NCBI RefSeq assembly: GCF_900323885.1
Contig: NZ_OOHJ01000023.1
Location: 372,001 to 436,000 of the forward strand
Direction: 5' to 3'
Source: [Actinomadura] parvosata subsp. kistnae
GTDB lineage: Bacteria > Actinomycetota > Actinomycetes > Streptosporangiales > Streptosporangiaceae
DNA: 64,000 nt
Below, in pieces: positions 33,588-42,109 of this stretch. How positions within the stretch are numbered: the stretch's first letter is position 1; every line of letters begins with the position of its first letter. Below the pieces are notes generated by a model, which was not told the DNA's origin, did no database searches, and worked only from the letters and a program-made list of their open reading frames with translations. A program made the position numbers and the translations under genes.

Positions 33588-34445
33588 TCACGTCAGGTGC
33601 TTGCGCAGGGCGCTCTCCAGGGAGATGGGCTCGCGGCCGAGCAACGTGCCCAGCGCCGGATCGACGGCGGCGAACTCCCCGGCGCGTGCGGCCAGGAAGA
33701 TGTCGATCAGGTGCCGCGCGTACTCGGCGGGCACCCCGTGCTCCGTCAGCTGCTCCTGGAACCGGTCGTCGGGTACGGCGACCCGGGTGACGGCCCGCCC
33801 GGTCACCTCGCCGGCGACCCGGGCGAGGTCGTCGAAGGTGAACGCCCGCCCCGCCGTGAGCGGGGGAGTGGGCCCGTCGAAGCGCCCCTCGTCGGCCAGG
33901 ACGGCGGCGGCCGCCTCGGCGAGGTCCTCGTGGAAGGTCCAGCTCACCGGCCCGTCGGCGGGCAGCGCGAGCTGGTCGCCGTGCCTGCCCTGGTCGAAGA
34001 ACCGCAGCGCGCTGGCCGCGTAGAACCCGTTGCGCAGCGCGGTGTACGGCACGCCGCACCCGCGCAGCGCCTCCTCGGTGGCGGCGTGGTCCCGGCACGC
34101 CTGGAAGTGCGAGGAGGCGCTCGCGCCCATGTGGCTGGTGTAGAGGACGCGGCGGGCGCCCGCCGCCACGGCCGCGTCGATCGCGGCGCGGTGCTGCCCC
34201 ACGGCGTCGGCGCCGAACCGGTCGATCGAGACGACCAGCACCTGGGTGGCGCCCTCGAAGGCGTGGGCGAGCGTGGCGGGGTCGGCGAAGTCGCCGCGCC
34301 GCACGCGCACGCCCTGGTCGGCGAACGCCCGCGCCTTGCCGGGGTCGCGCACGCTGACGCCGATCCGGTCAGCGGGAACGCGGGTGAGCAGCCGCTCGAC
34401 GATCTGGCGCCCGAGCTGTCCGGTGGCGCCGGTCACGATGATCAT
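33588..34445 (-). CDS. NmrA/QorB-type NAD(P)H-binding protein
   Basis: A 285-residue atypical SDR with the N-terminal Rossmann motif VTGATGQLGRQIVERL, a conserved VLYTSHMGAS strand and LRNGFYAASALRFF, the pattern of NADPH-binding quinone-oxidoreductase-like proteins such as QorB. The classical YxxxK pair is not evident, as usual for this subgroup. It stands 70 bases downstream of the siderophore-interacting-type gene; that gap has three TGGAAA-type direct repeats, so it may have its own promoter. Confidence 0.85.
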   Translation of the reverse strand: MIIVTGATGQLGRQIVERLLTRVPADRIGVSVRDPGKARAFADQGVRVRRGDFADPATLAHAFEGATQVLVVSIDRFGADAVGQHRAAIDAAVAAGARRVLYTSHMGASASSHFQACRDHAATEEALRGCGVPYTALRNGFYAASALRFFDQGRHGDQLALPADGPVSWTFHEDLAEAAAAVLADEGRFDGPTPPLTAGRAFTFDDLARVAGEVTGRAVTRVAVPDDRFQEQLTEHGVPAEYARHLIDIFLAARAGEFAAVDPALGTLLGREPISLESALRKHLT

Positions 34446-34515
34446 GTACGTACTCCCATGCGTTGGAAACGCACCAAGAGTATCACTGGAAATATCAATG
34501 GAAACAGCAAGAGAG

Positions 34516-35322
34516 TTACATTGATATCGCCCTGCCGTGCCGCCAGTAGCCGAAGAACGCGACGTCCCCCTTGGCCGCGCCCCGCTCGGTCACCAGATGC
34601 CGGCGCAGCCCGGTCGCCAGGCGGGACTCACCGGCGACCCACGTGTAGAACCGCCCCTCGGGCAGAGAGGCCCGCTTGACGGTCTCCAGGGCCAGCGCGC
34701 CCGGGGTGGCGCCGGAGCCGTCCCGGGCCAACCAGTGGATCCGCACCCCCTCCGGCGCGGTCACGTCCGTGCGGATGTCCGCGCTCGACGGCACCTCCAG
34801 GAAGACCTCGGCGACGAGCGAGGCCGGCGCGCTGTCGAGGATCGCCAGGATGGCGGGCAGCGCGCTCTCGTCCCCGGCGAGCAGGTGCCAGGCGGCGCCG
34901 GCCGGCGGCAGGTAGGAGATGCCCATGTCGAAGATGCCCGCCGGGTCGCCGGGACGGGCCCGCTGCGCCCACGCCGAGGCCGGGCTCTCGTCGCCGTGCA
35001 GGGCGAACTCGATGTCCACCTCGTTCGCCTCCGGCCGGGCCCGCCGGATCGTGTAGTTGCGCACCCACGGGCGGCGCGACTTCGGCTGCAGGAGCACCTG
35101 CGCCATCCACGCCTCGTTCGACAGGGTCGGCATCGTGAGCCCCGGTTGCCCGTCGCGGGGGAAGAACAGCCGTACGGTCTGGTCGAAGCCCGTCGGGCGC
35201 AGCCGCTCCAGCTGGGGGCCGCCGAGGGTGACGGTGGTGAAGTGGGGGCTCAGTCGGGTGTTCCTGACGACCTCCAAAGTGATCATGTGCCGGGATTCGG
35301 GCATGCGTACCTTCGGCAGCAC
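34516..35322 (-). CDS. Siderophore-interacting-type flavin reductase
   Basis: A 268-residue protein of the ViuB/FAD-binding-9 family. FAD-domain segment: PWVRNYTIRRARPEANEVDIEFALHGDESPASAWAQRARPGDPAGIFDMG. The SIP NAD(P)H-binding domain holds WHLLAGDESALPAILAIL, FYTWVAGES and the terminal FFGYWRHGR. It reduces ferric siderophores or donates electrons elsewhere in the cytosol. The start GTG at 35322 has AAGGAG 9 bases upstream; an internal ATG at 35286 is possible. It follows the ferredoxin-reductase gene by 13 bases and is the third gene of that operon. Confidence 0.9.
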   Translation of the reverse strand: MLPKVRMPESRHMITLEVVRNTRLSPHFTTVTLGGPQLERLRPTGFDQTVRLFFPRDGQPGLTMPTLSNEAWMAQVLLQPKSRRPWVRNYTIRRARPEANEVDIEFALHGDESPASAWAQRARPGDPAGIFDMGISYLPPAGAAWHLLAGDESALPAILAILDSAPASLVAEVFLEVPSSADIRTDVTAPEGVRIHWLARDGSGATPGALALETVKRASLPEGRFYTWVAGESRLATGLRRHLVTERGAAKGDVAFFGYWRHGRAISM

Positions 35323-35335
35323 CGGAAAACGCTCC

Positions 35336-36244
35336 TTAGAGGTCGAGGACGAGGCGGGCCGAGCGCGAGCGGGACACGCACGCGTACATGCGGCCCGGCG
35401 CGGCGCCCACGTCGTCGCGGTGCTCGGGTTCGCCCTCCAGGACGGTCACCTCGCAACTGCCGCAGACCCCCTCCCGGCACCCGGCGGGCACGGGCAGGCC
35501 GGCGTGGGTCAGGGCGTTCAGCAGCGACTCGCCGGCGGGCACCGGCACGGTCCGTCCCGACCGGGCGCACACGACGTCGAACGCGGTGTCCGGGGCGAAC
35601 GTCCTGGGCCGCGGGCGGAACCGCTCGACGTGCAGCCGTTCGGCGGGGAAGACCGCCTCGCAGGCGTCCAGCAGGGAAGTGGGGCCGCAGCAGTACACGA
35701 CGGTCTCCGGCGCCAGCCCGGCGGCGAGCGCGGCGAGGTCGGGGCGGCCGTCGTGCCCGGTGGCCACGACCGTCACCCGGTCGCCGTAGGCGGCGCGCAG
35801 CTCGCCGGCGAACGGCATGGACGCGTACGTGTGCCCCGCGTACACCAGCGAGCAGGACGCGCCCGCGTCGGCGGCGGCCCGCAGCATCGGCAGGATGGCG
35901 GTGATGCCGATCCCGCCCGCGAGGAAGAGGTAGGAGGGGGCGGGGACGAGCGGGAAGGTGTTGCGCGGCAGCGACACCTCCAGCGTGCGGCCCGGCCGCA
36001 GGTAGCGGTGGATGTAGTCGGAGCCGCCCCGGCTGAGCCGTTCGTGGCGCACCGCGATCCGGTAGCGCTCGCGGTCGCGCGGATCGCCGCACAGGGAGTA
36101 CTGCCTGGTCAGCCAGTTGGGCAGGGCGAGGTCGACGTGCGCGCCCGGCTCCCAGGGGGCCAGCGGGCCGTGCGCGCCGCGCAGGGTGAGGGCGACGACG
36201 TCCTCGGCGGGACGGTCGATGCGGTCGAGGATGGTGAGCTGCAT
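35336..36244 (-). CDS. PDR/VanB-family oxidoreductase (flavin reductase with 2Fe-2S domain)
   Basis: A 302-residue phthalate dioxygenase reductase-like protein: flavin domain (LTRQYSLCGDPRD), NAD domain (FLAGGIGITAILPMLRAA, VVYCCGPTSLLDAC) and C-terminal plant-type ferredoxin domain with cluster ligands CREGVCGSC and a later Cys (YACVSRSR). It passes electrons from NAD(P)H to an oxygenase or demethylase. No Rieske oxygenase is adjacent; the frameshifted P450 and the siderophore-type reductase are the nearest redox partners. It lies 15 bases after the PPOX gene. Confidence 0.9.
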   Translation of the reverse strand: MQLTILDRIDRPAEDVVALTLRGAHGPLAPWEPGAHVDLALPNWLTRQYSLCGDPRDRERYRIAVRHERLSRGGSDYIHRYLRPGRTLEVSLPRNTFPLVPAPSYLFLAGGIGITAILPMLRAAADAGASCSLVYAGHTYASMPFAGELRAAYGDRVTVVATGHDGRPDLAALAAGLAPETVVYCCGPTSLLDACEAVFPAERLHVERFRPRPRTFAPDTAFDVVCARSGRTVPVPAGESLLNALTHAGLPVPAGCREGVCGSCEVTVLEGEPEHRDDVGAAPGRMYACVSRSRSARLVLDL

Positions 36245-36259
36245 GGTCGTCCGTCCCTG

Positions 36260-36904
36260 TCAGTACAGCTGCCGGTAGCCCTCTTCGAGGCGTGCCTCGA
36301 GGAGCCGCGGATCGATGTCCATCCCGAACTGCGCGGCCGCCACCTCGCCGAGCGACGGCAGCTCGTCGGCGAGCGCCTGGCTGGCCGGGTCCCACAGGCG
36401 GGAGCGGATGAGCGCCCGGCCGCAGTGGAAGTAGACCTCCTCGACCTCCACGGCGATGGCCAGCTCCGGCTCCCGCGCCTCGGTCTGCATGCGAACGAGC
36501 ACGTCGGGCTCGTCGGTGGCGTACGCGCGGCCGTTGACGCGCAGGGTCTCCCGCGAGCCGGGGACGAAGAACAGCAGCCCGATCCCGTCGTTCTCGGCGA
36601 GGTTGCGGAAGGAGTCGGCGATCCGGTTGCCGGGCCGGTCGGGGATGGCGAGCAGGTGCTCTCCGAGAACCTTCACGAAGCCGGGGTAGTCGCCGCGGGG
36701 CGAGCAGTCGGCCCGGCCGGACGCGTCGGCGGTCGCCATCGTCAGGAAGGGTGAGTGGGCGATGAAGCGGCGGGAGTGCTCGTCGATGTGGTCCTGGATC
36801 TTGCTCTTGATCATCGCGTCGGGCTCGCCGAGCCGGTCGCGGACCTGTTCGATGGACACCCGGCGCGGCCGCCGCTCGATGAGTGGCGCATTTTGCCTGG
36901 TCAT
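36260..36904 (-). CDS. PPOX-class FMN-binding protein (MSMEG_1061-like)
   Basis: A 214-residue flavin-type split-barrel protein. Typical segments: FIAHSPFLTMATADASGRADCSPRGDYPGFVKVL, RIADSFRNLAENDGIGLLFFVPGSRETLRVNGRA and VEVEEVYFHCGRALIRSRLW. Members bind FMN or F420 and reduce or bind small molecules; the substrate is unknown. The ATG at 36904 is chosen over 36925, which sits inside the divergent promoter. It is the first gene of a three-gene operon with the VanB-type and siderophore-type reductases, opposite a TetR gene. Confidence 0.85.
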   Translation of the reverse strand: MTRQNAPLIERRPRRVSIEQVRDRLGEPDAMIKSKIQDHIDEHSRRFIAHSPFLTMATADASGRADCSPRGDYPGFVKVLGEHLLAIPDRPGNRIADSFRNLAENDGIGLLFFVPGSRETLRVNGRAYATDEPDVLVRMQTEAREPELAIAVEVEEVYFHCGRALIRSRLWDPASQALADELPSLGEVAAAQFGMDIDPRLLEARLEEGYRQLY

Positions 36905-36974
36905 GGCACCATTATGAGCAATCATTCAGTTCTTGCGCTACTCGCTTTCGGCGCTCTTCCGCAGGAGGTCAGCG

Positions 36975-37589
36975 GTGTCGAGGGACCCACGGCTTCACCC
37001 GCGCAAACAGCCGCGCCAGGTCCGCGCCGAGCTCACGCGCCGGCGCATCCTGGAGGCGGCTGCTCAGGTTTTCACCGAGTACGGCTACGCCGCCGGCACC
37101 ACCAACCGCATCGCCGAGTACGCGGGCGTGTCGATCGGATCGCTGTACCAGTACTACCCGAACAAGGACGCGATCCTGCTGGAGCTGATGCTCGCCCACC
37201 TCGACAGCGGCGAGGAAGAGGCCACCCGCCGCCAGACGGGGGAGCTGCCGGGCACGGCCGAGGGCCTCATGCGCCTGTTCGTGCAGGCCGCCATCGCCAA
37301 CCACCTGGAGGACCCGCGGCTGCTGCGCGTCATGGTCGAGCAGGCGCCGCGCTCCCCGGAGCTGCTGCAGCGCGTCTACCAGTTCAAGAACGAGCGCAAC
37401 GCCCACACCCGCGACCTGCTGCGCCGCTACCGGGAGGTGCGGGTGTCGGACCTCGAGACGGCCGCCCGGATCATCAACGCCACGATCGAGCTGGTCGTCC
37501 ACCAGGTCGTGGCCGAGCACGAGCCCATCGACCTGCAACGCCTGGAGGACGAGCTCGTCGCGATGTTCACCCGCTACCTGACGGCCTGA
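36975..37589 (+). CDS. TetR-family transcriptional regulator
   Basis: A 204-residue TetR protein: HTH at about 17-62 (AELTRRRILEAAAQVFTEYGYAAGTTNRIAEYAGVSIGSLYQYYPNKDAILLEL) and a helical ligand domain. The GTG at 36975 follows AGGAGGT; the longer frame from 36933 is unlikely. It is divergent from the PPOX/VanB/siderophore-type operon across 70 bases and probably represses it. The convergent P450 follows after 10 bases. Confidence 0.9.
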   Translation: MSRDPRLHPRKQPRQVRAELTRRRILEAAAQVFTEYGYAAGTTNRIAEYAGVSIGSLYQYYPNKDAILLELMLAHLDSGEEEATRRQTGELPGTAEGLMRLFVQAAIANHLEDPRLLRVMVEQAPRSPELLQRVYQFKNERNAHTRDLLRRYREVRVSDLETAARIINATIELVVHQVVAEHEPIDLQRLEDELVAMFTRYLTA

Positions 37590-37599
37590 ACGGCGGGGC

Positions 37600-38849
37600 T
37601 CACGCCCAGGTGACCGGCAGCGAGTGCACCCCGAAGATCAGCATCTCGTCGCGCACCGGCACCTGCGCGGCCGGCACCGCCAGGCGCAGGCCCGGCAGGC
37701 GGGTGATCAGCTCGCCCAGCCCGATGCGCAGCTCGATCCGGGCGAGCTGCTGCCCGAGGCACTGGTGCACGCCGTGCCCGAAGGCCAGGTGCGGCGTGCG
37801 CGGGCGGCGCAGGTCGAGCATGTCGGGGTCGGGCCAGTGGCGCGGGTCCCTGTTGACCTCGGGCGTGGCGATCACCACGGTCGCGCCGGCCGGCAGGTCC
37901 ACGCCGCCCAGCGTCACCGGCTCCTTGGCGACCCGGCTGACCCCGAGCTGGATGATCGACAGGAACCGCAGCAGCTCTTCCACCGCGTCGCCGATCAGCT
38001 CCGGCTCCGCGCGCAGGGCCGCGAGCTGGTCGGGGTGCTCCAGCAGCGCGAACGTCCCGAGGCCCAGCATGTTCGCCGTGGTCTCGTGGCCGGCGGTGAG
38101 CAGGAGCAGGGCGACGTCCACGAGCTGCGCGTCCGTCAGCGGCGGGTCGGCGTCGTGGACGAGCCCGGACAACAGGTCGCCGGCCGGGTTCGCGCGCTTG
38201 GCCGCCACGAGCCGCGCCATGAACGCGTGCAGCCCGGCGCGGGCCGCCGCCTGCTCCCGCATGGTCGCGCTCGCGCTCAGCCCGACCGCCGTCCGCTCCT
38301 GGAACTCCGCGCGGTCGGCGTAGGGGACGCCCAGCAGCTCGCAGATGACCAGCGACGGCAGCGGCAGCGCGAACGCCGGCACCAGGTCGGCCGTCCGGGT
38401 GCCGGCCGCCTGCATCGCCTCGACGTGCTCGACCGCGATCTGCCTGACCCGCGTCTCCAGCTCCCGCATCCGCCGCACCGTGAACTGCCCCGTCAGCACC
38501 CGCCGCAGCCGGGTGTGCTCGGGCGGGTCCATGAAGACGAAGGCCCCGTCGGTGCGCTCCCCCTCGGGCGGGGCCTGCGGCGGCCGGAGCGAGGTGGCGT
38601 CCCGGTGCCGCAGCTTGTCGGCGCTGAACCGGGGATCGGCCAGCACCGTACGGGCCTCATCGAACCCCGTCACCAGCCAGGCCCGCGCGCCGTTCAGCAG
38701 CTCCACCTCCCGGACCGGGCCGTGCCCCGCAGGCCGGGCGGCGGGGAGAACGGGTCGCGCCCGCGCTCCACCAGGTCCGCCGGCAGGATCCGCCGCATCG
38801 TGGCGGTGCTCACGCCCGCGGGCTGCTCGGTCAGGCTGTCGTCGGTCAT
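37600..38849 (-). pseudogene. Cytochrome P450 split by a frameshift
   Basis: The main frame (37600-38706) encodes 368 residues with the I-helix AGHETT, the ExxR segment EELLR and the heme loop FGHGVHQCLGQQLAR (Cys ligand). It lacks the first 45 or so residues. These are found upstream in another frame from an ATG at 38849 (MTDDSLTEQPAGVSTATM, then VERGRDPFSPPPGLR). Joining them needs one extra base at the run of four C at 38725-38728, restoring a normal length of about 415 residues with a GLREHGPVREVELLNG-like reading. It is therefore a P450 with either a real inactivating mutation or an assembly error. Substrate unknown. Confidence 0.8.
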
Positions 38850-38878
38850 CGGCGTCCCGTTCTCAATAGGGTACGTTC

Positions 38879-38923
38879 GCGTATCTAACGGAGGACACCG
38901 TAGATCACCGAAATAAGATACGC
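38879..38923. promoter_or_regulatory. Inverted repeats upstream of the P450
   Basis: GCGTATCT (38879-38886) and AGATACGC (38916-38923) form an 8-bp inverted repeat 29 bases apart, each followed by a TCTAACGG-like element, in the gap before the P450 start. This looks like a TetR-type operator pair; the regulator is not identified. Confidence 0.4.
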
Positions 38924-38931
38924 AAGCGGAT

Positions 38932-39849
38932 CTAAACGGCGCGGCGGTGATCAGTGGGGCGGACGCCGCGCAGCCGCTTGAACGCCACGCTCAGCGCGAA
39001 CGCGTTCGCGTACCCGACCCTGCGCGCGATCGCGGCCACCGTGAGGTCGGTCTCCCGCAGCAGGTCCGCGGCCAGGGCGACGCGCCAGCCCGCCAGGTAC
39101 GCCATGGGCGGCTCGCCGACGAGCGCGGTGAACCGCCGGGCCAGCGCCGCCCGCGACACCCCGGCCTTGGCCGCCAGCTCCGCCACCGTCCACGGATGGG
39201 CGGGCGCGTCGTGCAGCAGCCGCAGCGCGGCGCCCGCGACCGGGTCGTCCAGCGCCCGGCACCAGCCGGGGACGCTCGCGTCCCGGCTGGCGAACCAGGC
39301 ACGCAGCGCGGAGACCAGCATCAGGTCCAGCAGGCGGTCCAGCACGAGCTGCTGCCCCGGCCGGTCGCGGGCGATCTCCTCCGCGACGACCCCCGCCGAG
39401 GGGAACGGGCCCGCCTCGGCCGGCACCACCAGCACCGGCGGAAGGGCGCGCAGCAGCCGCTCGCTGAGCTCGCCCCGGCGCTCGAACGTCCCGCTGACCA
39501 GCACGGCACCCTCGTCGCCCGGGGCGTCGCAGGTGAGGGTGGCGGCGCGCTCGACGCCTCCCGCGCCCGGGCAGTAGTCGGCGGCGGTCACCTCCAGGGC
39601 GGGCGCGGTCGCCGGGTCGTCGGCCACCGTGTAGGGCGCGTCGCCCCGGACGACCGCGATGTCACCGGCCGCGAGGCGTACCGGCTCGTGGCCGTCGGCG
39701 ACCACCCACGCGTGGCCGCGCAGCATCGTGGCCAGCGTCAGCGGGGCGCCGCTCGCCATCCGCAGCGCCCACGGCGGGCGGATGACCGCCCGCCGGAAGA
39801 CGGCGCCGCGCGCCCGCACCTCCGCCAGCAGCTCCGACACGGCATCCAC
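38932..39849 (-). CDS. AraC-family transcriptional regulator with cupin domain
   Basis: About 305 residues. The N-terminal cupin-like sensor (about 15-150: MASGAPLTLATMLRGHAWVV, VRLAAGDIAVVRGDAPYTVAD) is of the AraC_binding/cupin_6 type, and two HTH motifs form the C-terminal 100 residues (WTVAELAAKAGVSRAALARRFTALVGEPPMAYL, LTVAAIARRVGYANAFALSVAFKRLRGVRP). The GTG at 39849 gives the family-typical start VDAVSELLAEVRARG; an upstream ATG at 39933 would overlap the divergent reductase start. It probably activates the divergent NmrA-type gene. Confidence 0.87.
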   Translation of the reverse strand: MDAVSELLAEVRARGAVFRRAVIRPPWALRMASGAPLTLATMLRGHAWVVADGHEPVRLAAGDIAVVRGDAPYTVADDPATAPALEVTAADYCPGAGGVERAATLTCDAPGDEGAVLVSGTFERRGELSERLLRALPPVLVVPAEAGPFPSAGVVAEEIARDRPGQQLVLDRLLDLMLVSALRAWFASRDASVPGWCRALDDPVAGAALRLLHDAPAHPWTVAELAAKAGVSRAALARRFTALVGEPPMAYLAGWRVALAADLLRETDLTVAAIARRVGYANAFALSVAFKRLRGVRPTDHRRAV

Positions 39850-39866
39850 GACCGCCAGCCTAGACG

Positions 39867-39908
39867 CTGAGACATCGACATGAGGCTTCCAGCCATGGAA
39901 CGTCTCAG
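39867..39908. promoter_or_regulatory. AraC-type site candidate between divergent genes
   Basis: CTGAGAC (39867-39873) and GTCTCAG (39902-39908) form a 7-bp inverted repeat 28 bases apart, in the 82-base gap between the AraC and NmrA-type genes. Half-site spacing suits looping or two-site AraC binding. Confidence 0.4.
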
Positions 39909-39931
39909 CCCCGGCCGGTTGACTGGGCGCC

Positions 39932-40777
39932 ATGTCTGAGCAACCGATTCTCGTCACCGGAGCGACCGGCAAGACCGGCCGCCGCGTCGTACGCCGCCTG
40001 CGCGCCCAAGGACTGCCGGTCCGGGCGGCCGCCCGCGGCGGCGAGCACGCCTTCGACTGGGCCGACCCCGGCACCTGGGACGCCGCCCTGCGCGGCGTGC
40101 GGGCCGCCTACATCGTGCAGGTGGACGGCACGAAGCTGGTGCGCCCGTTCGTCGAGCGGGCCGCCCGGCACGGGGTGCGGCGCGTCGTCCTGGCCTCGGG
40201 ACGCGGCATCGACCTGCCCGGCTACGCCAACGACCGCGACGGCGTCCTGGAGGGCCTGCTCGACAGCGAGGCCGCCGTGCGGGAGAGCGGCCTGGAGTGG
40301 ACGATCACCAGGCCGGGCTGGTTCGCGCAGAACTTCAGCGAGGGCTTCTTCGCCGACGCCGTCCGCGCCGGCGAGCTGCGGCTCCCGGCCGGCGACGGGG
40401 CCGCCAGCTTCGTCGACGCCGAGGACATCGCCGCCGTCGTCGCCGCCGCGCTGACCGGGGACGGGCACGCGGGCCAGGTCTACGAGCTGTCCGGCCCCGA
40501 GGCGGTGACCCTGACCGAGGCGGCCGCCACCATCTCCGAGGCCACCGGCCGAAAGCTCCGGTACGTGCCGATCTCCCCCCGGGAGTACGTCGCGGAGCTC
40601 GTCCAGCAGGGCTGGCCGGCCGCGGACGCGGCGGCGTTCGCGGACGTCATCGAGCCGCTCAGGAACGGCACGGACGCCTACGTCTCCGACGGGGTGCCGC
40701 GCGCGCTCGGCCGCCCCGCGAGGACGTTCGCCGCGTTCGCCAAGGCCACCGCGGCCGAGGGCGGCTGGCCCGCCTAG
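39932..40777 (+). CDS. NmrA-like NAD(P)H-binding oxidoreductase
   Basis: A 281-residue atypical SDR (NmrA/ergot-alkaloid AgnL-like). N-terminal Rossmann motif VTGATGKTGRRVVRRL, then VRRVVLASGRGIDLPGYAND, TITRPGWFAQNFSEGFF and a C-terminal substrate domain (ATGRKLRYVPISPREYVAELVQQGWPA). Length is normal. It is single, divergent from the AraC regulator and probably regulated by it. Substrate unknown. Confidence 0.85.
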   Translation: MSEQPILVTGATGKTGRRVVRRLRAQGLPVRAAARGGEHAFDWADPGTWDAALRGVRAAYIVQVDGTKLVRPFVERAARHGVRRVVLASGRGIDLPGYANDRDGVLEGLLDSEAAVRESGLEWTITRPGWFAQNFSEGFFADAVRAGELRLPAGDGAASFVDAEDIAAVVAAALTGDGHAGQVYELSGPEAVTLTEAAATISEATGRKLRYVPISPREYVAELVQQGWPAADAAAFADVIEPLRNGTDAYVSDGVPRALGRPARTFAAFAKATAAEGGWPA

Positions 40778-40876
40778 GCCGCCGGGGCAGGCCGGAACGC
40801 ATGGAACGGGATGGAACGCCCCTTGGTCCGAGGCGCCGTCGTCCGAGGACGGCGCTCGTTCACGAAAGGGACACTC

Positions 40877-42064
40877 ATGCCACCATCCCACGGACTCGCC
40901 CGGCGATTACGAGCGGCACTGGCCGCCGTCGCCGTCGTGGCGGGCCTGACGGCCGCCGCCCCGGCCGCGCACGCCGCCGCGCCGGCCACCCATGCCATCG
41001 CCTGGGGCAAGGGCGGCTTCGGCCAGCTCGGCGACGGCGGCTACGCTGACCAGCACCTCCCCGTCAAGGTCCGCGGCGAGGAGGCGGGCTTCACCGAGGT
41101 CGCGGGCAGCCTCACCCACTCGCTGGCCATCGCCGCCGACGGCACGGTGTGGGCCTGGGGCCAGAACAACAACGGCCAGCTCGGCGACGGCACCCACACC
41201 GACAGCAACGTGCCGGTCAAGGTGCCGGGCCTGTCCGGCATCGCCGAAGTCGCGGCCGGCTGGGGCTTCAGCCTGGCCAGGAGCGCCGACGGTCACGTGT
41301 GGGCGTGGGGGACGAACTACGCCGGGCAGCTCGGGCTGGGCACGTTCGGCGGCTCGTACGCCACCCCGCAACCCCTCCCCGAGCTGCGGAACATCACCCA
41401 CATCGAGGCCGGCTGGTTCCACAGCATGGCCCTGCGCAACCACTTCACCGTGCTCGTCTGGGGGGACAACGCGCGCGGCCAGCTCGGCGACGGCACCGGC
41501 GTGGCCAAGGCCGCCCCGATCGAGCTGACCGGCCTCGGGGGCGAGAGCGGGCCGGTCTTCGACATCGCCGCCGGCTTCTACCACTCGCTGGCCGTGCGCG
41601 GCGACGGCACCCTGCTCTCCTGGGGGGCCAACAACTCCGGCCAGCTCGGCAACGGCACCACCTCCGTCACCGCGTCGTACAGCCCGGTGCCCGTCATCGG
41701 CCGGTACGGCCAGGTGCGGGCGCTGGCGGCCGGATGCCAGCAGAGCTACCTGGTGGACGGCTCCGGCCAGGTGTGGGGCTGGGGCGACAACACCCACGCC
41801 CAGGTGGCGCACACCGGCACGGTCGTCAAGCAACCGCAGCCCATCCCTGGCCTGTCCGACGCCAGGGACGTGGCGGCGGGCTGCGCCTTCGGGCTGGCGC
41901 TCACCTCGTCCGGCAAGGGGTACGGCTGGGGCCAGTACACCTCCGGCCAGACCGGGACCGGCGTGCCCGTGCCGATGCCGGTGTTCCCCGTCGTGTGGGA
42001 CACCGGCTTGACGTTCATCGCCGCCGGAGGCGACCACGGCCTGGCCGTCCGGCAACTGAACTGA
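40877..42064 (+). CDS. Secreted RCC1-repeat beta-propeller protein
   Basis: A 395-residue protein. Residues 1-33 are a signal peptide (basic start, Ala-rich core, AHAAAPA cleavage region). The mature protein is a seven-bladed RCC1/ATS1-type propeller: repeated units with WGxNxxGQLGDGT and HSLAxxxDGTVWAWG, seven in all. Bacterial members are secreted or surface proteins with unknown binding partners. The ATG at 40877 follows AAAGGGA. A strong hairpin follows. Confidence 0.9.
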   Translation: MPPSHGLARRLRAALAAVAVVAGLTAAAPAAHAAAPATHAIAWGKGGFGQLGDGGYADQHLPVKVRGEEAGFTEVAGSLTHSLAIAADGTVWAWGQNNNGQLGDGTHTDSNVPVKVPGLSGIAEVAAGWGFSLARSADGHVWAWGTNYAGQLGLGTFGGSYATPQPLPELRNITHIEAGWFHSMALRNHFTVLVWGDNARGQLGDGTGVAKAAPIELTGLGGESGPVFDIAAGFYHSLAVRGDGTLLSWGANNSGQLGNGTTSVTASYSPVPVIGRYGQVRALAAGCQQSYLVDGSGQVWGWGDNTHAQVAHTGTVVKQPQPIPGLSDARDVAAGCAFGLALTSSGKGYGWGQYTSGQTGTGVPVPMPVFPVVWDTGLTFIAAGGDHGLAVRQLN

Positions 42065-42076
42065 GAACCCCGCGGA

Positions 42077-42109
42077 CCGCTCACCGGGCCGGCCAGGCCC
42101 GGTGAGCGG
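42077..42109. terminator. Bidirectional terminator overlapping the rodA stop
   Basis: A 14-bp perfect stem (42077-42090 and 42096-42109) with a 5-base loop sits between the convergent RCC1 gene and rodA, overlapping the last codons of rodA. Confidence 0.8.

Noticed and set aside
37600..38849. The P450 as a tailoring gene of the RiPP cluster
   Set aside because: It lies about 7 kb beyond the last cluster gene on the opposite strand, with unrelated operons in between.
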